Assembly: GCA_021794705.1 (NCBI GenBank)
Contig: JAJYQH010000166.1
Coordinates: 1 to 7,183 of the forward strand
Direction of reading: 5' to 3'
DNA: 7,183 nt
From: Actinomycetes bacterium
Lineage (GTDB): Bacteria > Actinomycetota > Actinomycetes > Propionibacteriales > Propionibacteriaceae
Shown here: positions 5,251 to 7,183 of the stretch, piece by piece
How the letters are laid out: every line of letters begins with the position of its first letter
Numbering within the stretch: position 1 is the stretch's first letter
Notes under the pieces: model-generated
What the model was told of the DNA's origin: nothing
Databases searched by the model: none
The model's input: only the letters and a program-made list of their open reading frames with translations
Program-made: the position numbers and the translations under genes

Positions 5251-5937
5251 TCAGAAGAGGCGGTCCTCGGCGTTGTCGAGGCCCCGCAGCGCGTCGTAGT
5301 CGACCGTGACGCAGGCGATCCCCCGGTCGCCGGCCAGCGTCCGCGCCTGCGGCCGGATCTGCTGGGCCACGAACAGCCCGCTCACCGGGGCCAGGTGGGG
5401 GTCGCGGTTCAGCAGATCCAGGTAGCGGGTGAGCTGCTCCACCCCGTCGATGTCGCCCCGCCGTTTGACCTCCACCGCCACATAGCCCCCCGACGGGTCC
5501 CGCAGCAGAAGGTCGACCGGGCCGATCGCCGTCGGGTGTTCCCGGCGCACCAGCGTCCAGCCGGTACCGAACGTCGACGGGTTCTCCGCCAGCAGCGCCT
5601 GGAGGTGGGCCTCGACGCCGTCCTTCTGCAGGCCCGGGTCGATCCCCAGGTCGTGCTCGCTGTCGTGGAACACCTCGCCGATCGAGATCTGCAGGGTGTC
5701 GCCGTCGCGGCCCCGCACCTCCCACACCTCGCTGACGGCGAGCCCGTCGTCGCCCGCATGGGTCACCGTGATGGTGCAGGGCGGGCTCATCCAGTTGAGC
5801 GGCTTGTACGCCCGGTCGTCCGCGTGGATCGACACCGAGCCGTCGGCCTTGACGAGGATCAGCCGGGTGGCCATCGGCAGGTGGGCCGTCAGCCGTCCGG
5901 CATAGTCGACCTGGCACTGGGCAATGAGCAACCGCAC
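5251..5937 (-). CDS. nucS: Endonuclease NucS / EndoMS, non-canonical mismatch repair
   Basis: NucS cuts both strands at mismatched DNA and replaces MutS/MutL in most actinobacteria and some archaea. The 228-residue product has the family's two-part layout: an N-terminal half-barrel ([36 protein letters not shown]) and a RecB-like nuclease domain from about 105. In the nuclease domain, Asp142 in GPVDLLLRD, Glu156 and Lys158 in VAVEVKRRG, and Gln168 in GVEQLTRYL form the D-ExK-Q active site. The family sequences [14 protein letters not shown] and [10 protein letters not shown] are intact. The protein ends in DRLF, matching the C-terminal tail that contacts the beta sliding clamp in known actinobacterial EndoMS. 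The GTG start at 5937 gives the family N-terminus. TAGGTT ends exactly 6 nt before it, implying a leaderless transcript. The nearest divergent gene starts 51 bp away. Confidence 0.96.
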   Translation of the reverse strand: MRLLIAQCQVDYAGRLTAHLPMATRLILVKADGSVSIHADDRAYKPLNWMSPPCTITVTHAGDDGLAVSEVWEVRGRDGDTLQISIGEVFHDSEHDLGIDPGLQKDGVEAHLQALLAENPSTFGTGWTLVRREHPTAIGPVDLLLRDPSGGYVAVEVKRRGDIDGVEQLTRYLDLLNRDPHLAPVSGLFVAQQIRPQARTLAGDRGIACVTVDYDALRGLDNAEDRLF

Positions 5938-5943
5938 CGGGAC

Positions 5944-5949
5944 AACCTA
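5944..5949 (-). promoter_or_regulatory. -10 hexamer TAGGTT of a leaderless nucS promoter
   Basis: On the minus strand TAGGTT matches TANNNT at T1, A2 and T6. It is followed by exactly 6 nt (GTCCCG) and then the GTG start of nucS, so transcription would begin at the start codon. TGTAGGTT carries a TG directly in front of the hexamer. No Shine-Dalgarno is present. Its -35 zone overlaps that of the divergent promoter at 5976-5981. Confidence 0.55.
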
Positions 5950-5975
5950 CACCGGGGCCACGGGAGCGCCGCCGC

Positions 5976-5981
5976 TAAGGT
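5976..5981 (+). promoter_or_regulatory. -10 hexamer TAAGGT, leaderless promoter of the Cys/His protein operon
   Basis: TAAGGT fits TANNNT at T1, A2 and T6 and is followed by 7 nt (GGGGGCC) and the ATG at 5989. No ribosome-binding site fits the gap better, though the G-run just before the ATG could be weakly purine-rich. Only 26 bp separate this hexamer from the nucS hexamer, so the two -35 regions share the same DNA and the promoters are likely to interfere. Confidence 0.5.
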
Positions 5982-5988
5982 GGGGGCC

Positions 5989-6261
5989 ATGGCCAAACGC
6001 CCGAGCAAGCACCTGCGCGCGGCGAGGCCGCTCTCGGCCGGCCACGCGAGCGCCGCGCTCAAGGCCGACGGACGCTGGATCGTGCGCAGCGTCCCCGGGG
6101 CCCGGGCGGTCAAGCCCTACACCTGCCCCGGCTGCCACCAGCCGATCCCCGTCGGCACCGCGCACGTGGTGGCCTGGCCCGCGATCCCCTCGCTCGGCAG
6201 CGCCTCGGGGCTCGAGGAACGGCGGCACTGGCACAGCGGCTGCTGGATGAGGAAGCCGTGA
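5989..6261 (+). CDS. Conserved actinobacterial small protein with CxxC / HxHxxC motif, function unknown
   Basis: A 90-residue basic protein. The N-terminal third (MAKRPSKHLRAAR...) is Lys/Arg-rich and probably disordered. The compact core runs from DGRWIVRSVPGARAVKPYTC onward. Cys46-x-x-Cys49 (CPGC) and His80-x-His82-x-x-Cys85 (HWHSGCW) frame a probable zinc site resembling HNH or treble-clef proteins, with His59 in AHVVAWP between them. It looks like a family I recall in actinobacteria as a hypothetical or 'ATP/GTP-binding' protein with conserved W-x-VR, YRCPGC, HVVAWP and RRHWH-x-x-CW; no P-loop exists here, so that label is unsupported. The bases, the Cys/His pair and the nucS-facing position hint at a DNA or RNA contact, which is inference. 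Its TGA overlaps the GTG of the next gene by 4 nt. Confidence 0.85.
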   Translation: MAKRPSKHLRAARPLSAGHASAALKADGRWIVRSVPGARAVKPYTCPGCHQPIPVGTAHVVAWPAIPSLGSASGLEERRHWHSGCWMRKP

Positions 6262-7076
6262 GCGAGCCCGCCATCCACCATCGCGACGTCGGCAGCGGCA
6301 GCGCTCCGGTCGTCTTCCTGCACGGCCTGTTCGGCCAGGGGAAGAACTTCACCCAGATCGCCCGCGACCTGTCCGATCTGGCCACCAGCCGGCTGGTCGA
6401 CCTGCCCAACCACGGGCGGTCGGCCTGGACCGACGTGTTCGACTACGACCTGTTCGCGGACGCGCTCGTCGGGACCGTCGCCGACCATGCCCGGGCGCTC
6501 GGACGCCGCGGCGTCACCCTGGTGGGCCACTCGCTGGGGGGCAAGGTCGCCATGCGCTTCGCGCTCCGCCATCCCGACCTCGTCGAGCAACTCGTCGTCG
6601 TCGACATCGCACCGGTGGCCGCCGGCGTCCACGGGAGCTTCGACCACATCCTCGCCGGGCTGCGCGCGGTGCCCCTCGACCGGCTGACCTCCCGCGACCA
6701 GGCGGACGCCGCCCTGGCCGCCCACGTGGAGCTCCCCTCGGTGCGGGCCTTCCTGCTCCAGAACCTGCGTCACGACCACCACGAGTGGCATTGGCGGATG
6801 AACCTCGACCTGCTCGAGGCCGGGATCGACGCGGTCGGCGGGTGGCCGGAGATCTCGGCGTCCTACCCCGGGCCCGTGACCTGGGTGGCGGGTGCGCGCT
6901 CCGACTACGTGCGCCCGGAGTACGCGCCCGCGATGCGGGGCCTCTTCCCCCGGGTGCGGCTCGTGACGATCAAGGACGCCGGCCACTGGGTGCACTCCGA
7001 CCAGCCGCGGGTGTTCACCTCGCTGCTGCGGCACCTGCTGAGCGACCCGGCCGCGACGTCCCTCAGCCCAGGGTGA
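6258..7076 (+). CDS. Alpha/beta hydrolase, YbfF/ABHD11-type
   Basis: The 272-residue cytosolic serine hydrolase matches E. coli YbfF in layout: the oxyanion strand VVFLHGLFGQGKNF (HG at 22-23), VDLPNHGRS (47-55), the nucleophile elbow GHSLGG with Ser92, and VDIAPV with Asp116. A cap region holds RAFLLQNLRHD...HWRMNLDLL, then comes AGARSDYV (Asp216), and AGHWVHSDQP supplies His243. In YbfF the acid is, as I recall, the Asp 24 residues after the Ser; Ser92-Asp116 has the same spacing, though Asp216 sits at the classical position. Esterase or thioesterase activity on small acyl substrates is expected; the natural substrate is unknown. GTG at 6258 is in GTGA, overlapping the stop of the preceding gene, so translation is coupled. 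The end overlaps the convergent PPIase gene by 14 nt. Confidence 0.92.
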   Translation: MSEPAIHHRDVGSGSAPVVFLHGLFGQGKNFTQIARDLSDLATSRLVDLPNHGRSAWTDVFDYDLFADALVGTVADHARALGRRGVTLVGHSLGGKVAMRFALRHPDLVEQLVVVDIAPVAAGVHGSFDHILAGLRAVPLDRLTSRDQADAALAAHVELPSVRAFLLQNLRHDHHEWHWRMNLDLLEAGIDAVGGWPEISASYPGPVTWVAGARSDYVRPEYAPAMRGLFPRVRLVTIKDAGHWVHSDQPRVFTSLLRHLLSDPAATSLSPG

Positions 7077-7182
7077 CCGACGAGATCGTCGCGTCGGCCA
7101 CCGGGGTGCTGCCGTCCTTCGGGTCGACGCCCTTCGCCGCGATCCCCTTGACGACGTCGAGCCCCGCCGTGTCCATCCGACC
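7063..7182 (-). CDS. Peptidyl-prolyl cis-trans isomerase (cyclophilin type), C-terminal end, cut by the window edge
   Basis: The minus strand from base 7182 to the TGA at 7065-7063 encodes 39 residues beginning GRMDTAGLDVVKGIAAKGV and ending ATISSVTLG. This matches the tail of cyclophilin PPIases, where a G-x-V/M-x-x-GLDVV-x-x-I helix is followed by DG-x-P and the last strand I-x-S-V. The catalytic core lies outside the window, so activity and any signal peptide cannot be judged. Its stop lies within the last 14 nt of the alpha/beta hydrolase gene, a tail-to-tail overlap without a visible terminator. Confidence 0.75.
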   Translation of the reverse strand, partial: GRMDTAGLDVVKGIAAKGVDPKDGSTPVADATISSVTLG

Positions 7183-7183
7183 G

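Noticed and set aside
1..7183. Defence island, CRISPR array, prophage, transposon, toxin-antitoxin pair, tRNA or rRNA
   Set aside because: No evenly spaced repeats, integrase or transposase motifs, terminal inverted repeats with target duplications, or RNA-gene sequences were seen; genes are core-type with uniform high GC.

Overview
The window is ordinary chromosomal DNA from a high-GC Gram-positive bacterium (Actinomycetota). The evidence is very GC-rich codon third positions, a NucS/EndoMS mismatch endonuclease, an actinobacterial hexose-phosphate mutase and methylmalonyl-CoA epimerase, and a DivIVA/FilP-like polar coiled-coil protein. The epimerase, NucS and the thioredoxin-TPR protein also lie near one another in mycobacteria (the Rv1321-Rv1324 region, from memory), so this is a rearranged version of a conserved actinobacterial neighbourhood. 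A methylmalonyl-CoA epimerase would suit a propionate-metabolising lineage such as Propionibacteriales, but the order is a guess.

Layout. Bases 1-233 are mostly non-coding. They hold a probable leftward promoter with a 20-bp perfect palindrome over its -35 region (LacI-type operator look) and a 67-nt palindrome just past the end of the next gene. Next is a leftward, cysteine-free thioredoxin-fold/TPR protein (234-1172). A 125-bp divergent promoter region follows, then a rightward cluster: phosphoglucomutase pgm (1298-2926), a two-TM bacterial PH-domain protein (2931-3467) and methylmalonyl-CoA epimerase (3471-3905). These three are 3-4 nt apart and are closed by a 13-bp perfect hairpin. A separately promoted coiled-coil protein (4048-5238) converges on nucS (5251-5937, minus strand). 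From a 51-bp divergent promoter region facing nucS, a 90-residue Cys/His-motif protein (5989-6261) and a YbfF-type alpha/beta hydrolase (6258-7076) run rightward with a 4-nt overlap. The last bases encode the C-terminus of a leftward cyclophilin-type peptidyl-prolyl isomerase.

The genes serve central carbon metabolism (glucose-1-P/glucose-6-P exchange, methylmalonyl-CoA racemisation), genome maintenance (NucS), polar growth or cytoskeleton (coiled coil) and protein folding (TPR-thioredoxin, PPIase). I see no CRISPR array, mobile element, toxin-antitoxin pair, phage gene, tRNA or rRNA. The most interesting signals are regulatory. Four genes (three with ATG, nucS with GTG) have a -10-like hexamer ending 6-7 nt before the start codon, as expected for leaderless transcripts, while the coiled-coil gene has a normal leader and Shine-Dalgarno. 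I did not find a convincing undescribed multi-gene system.
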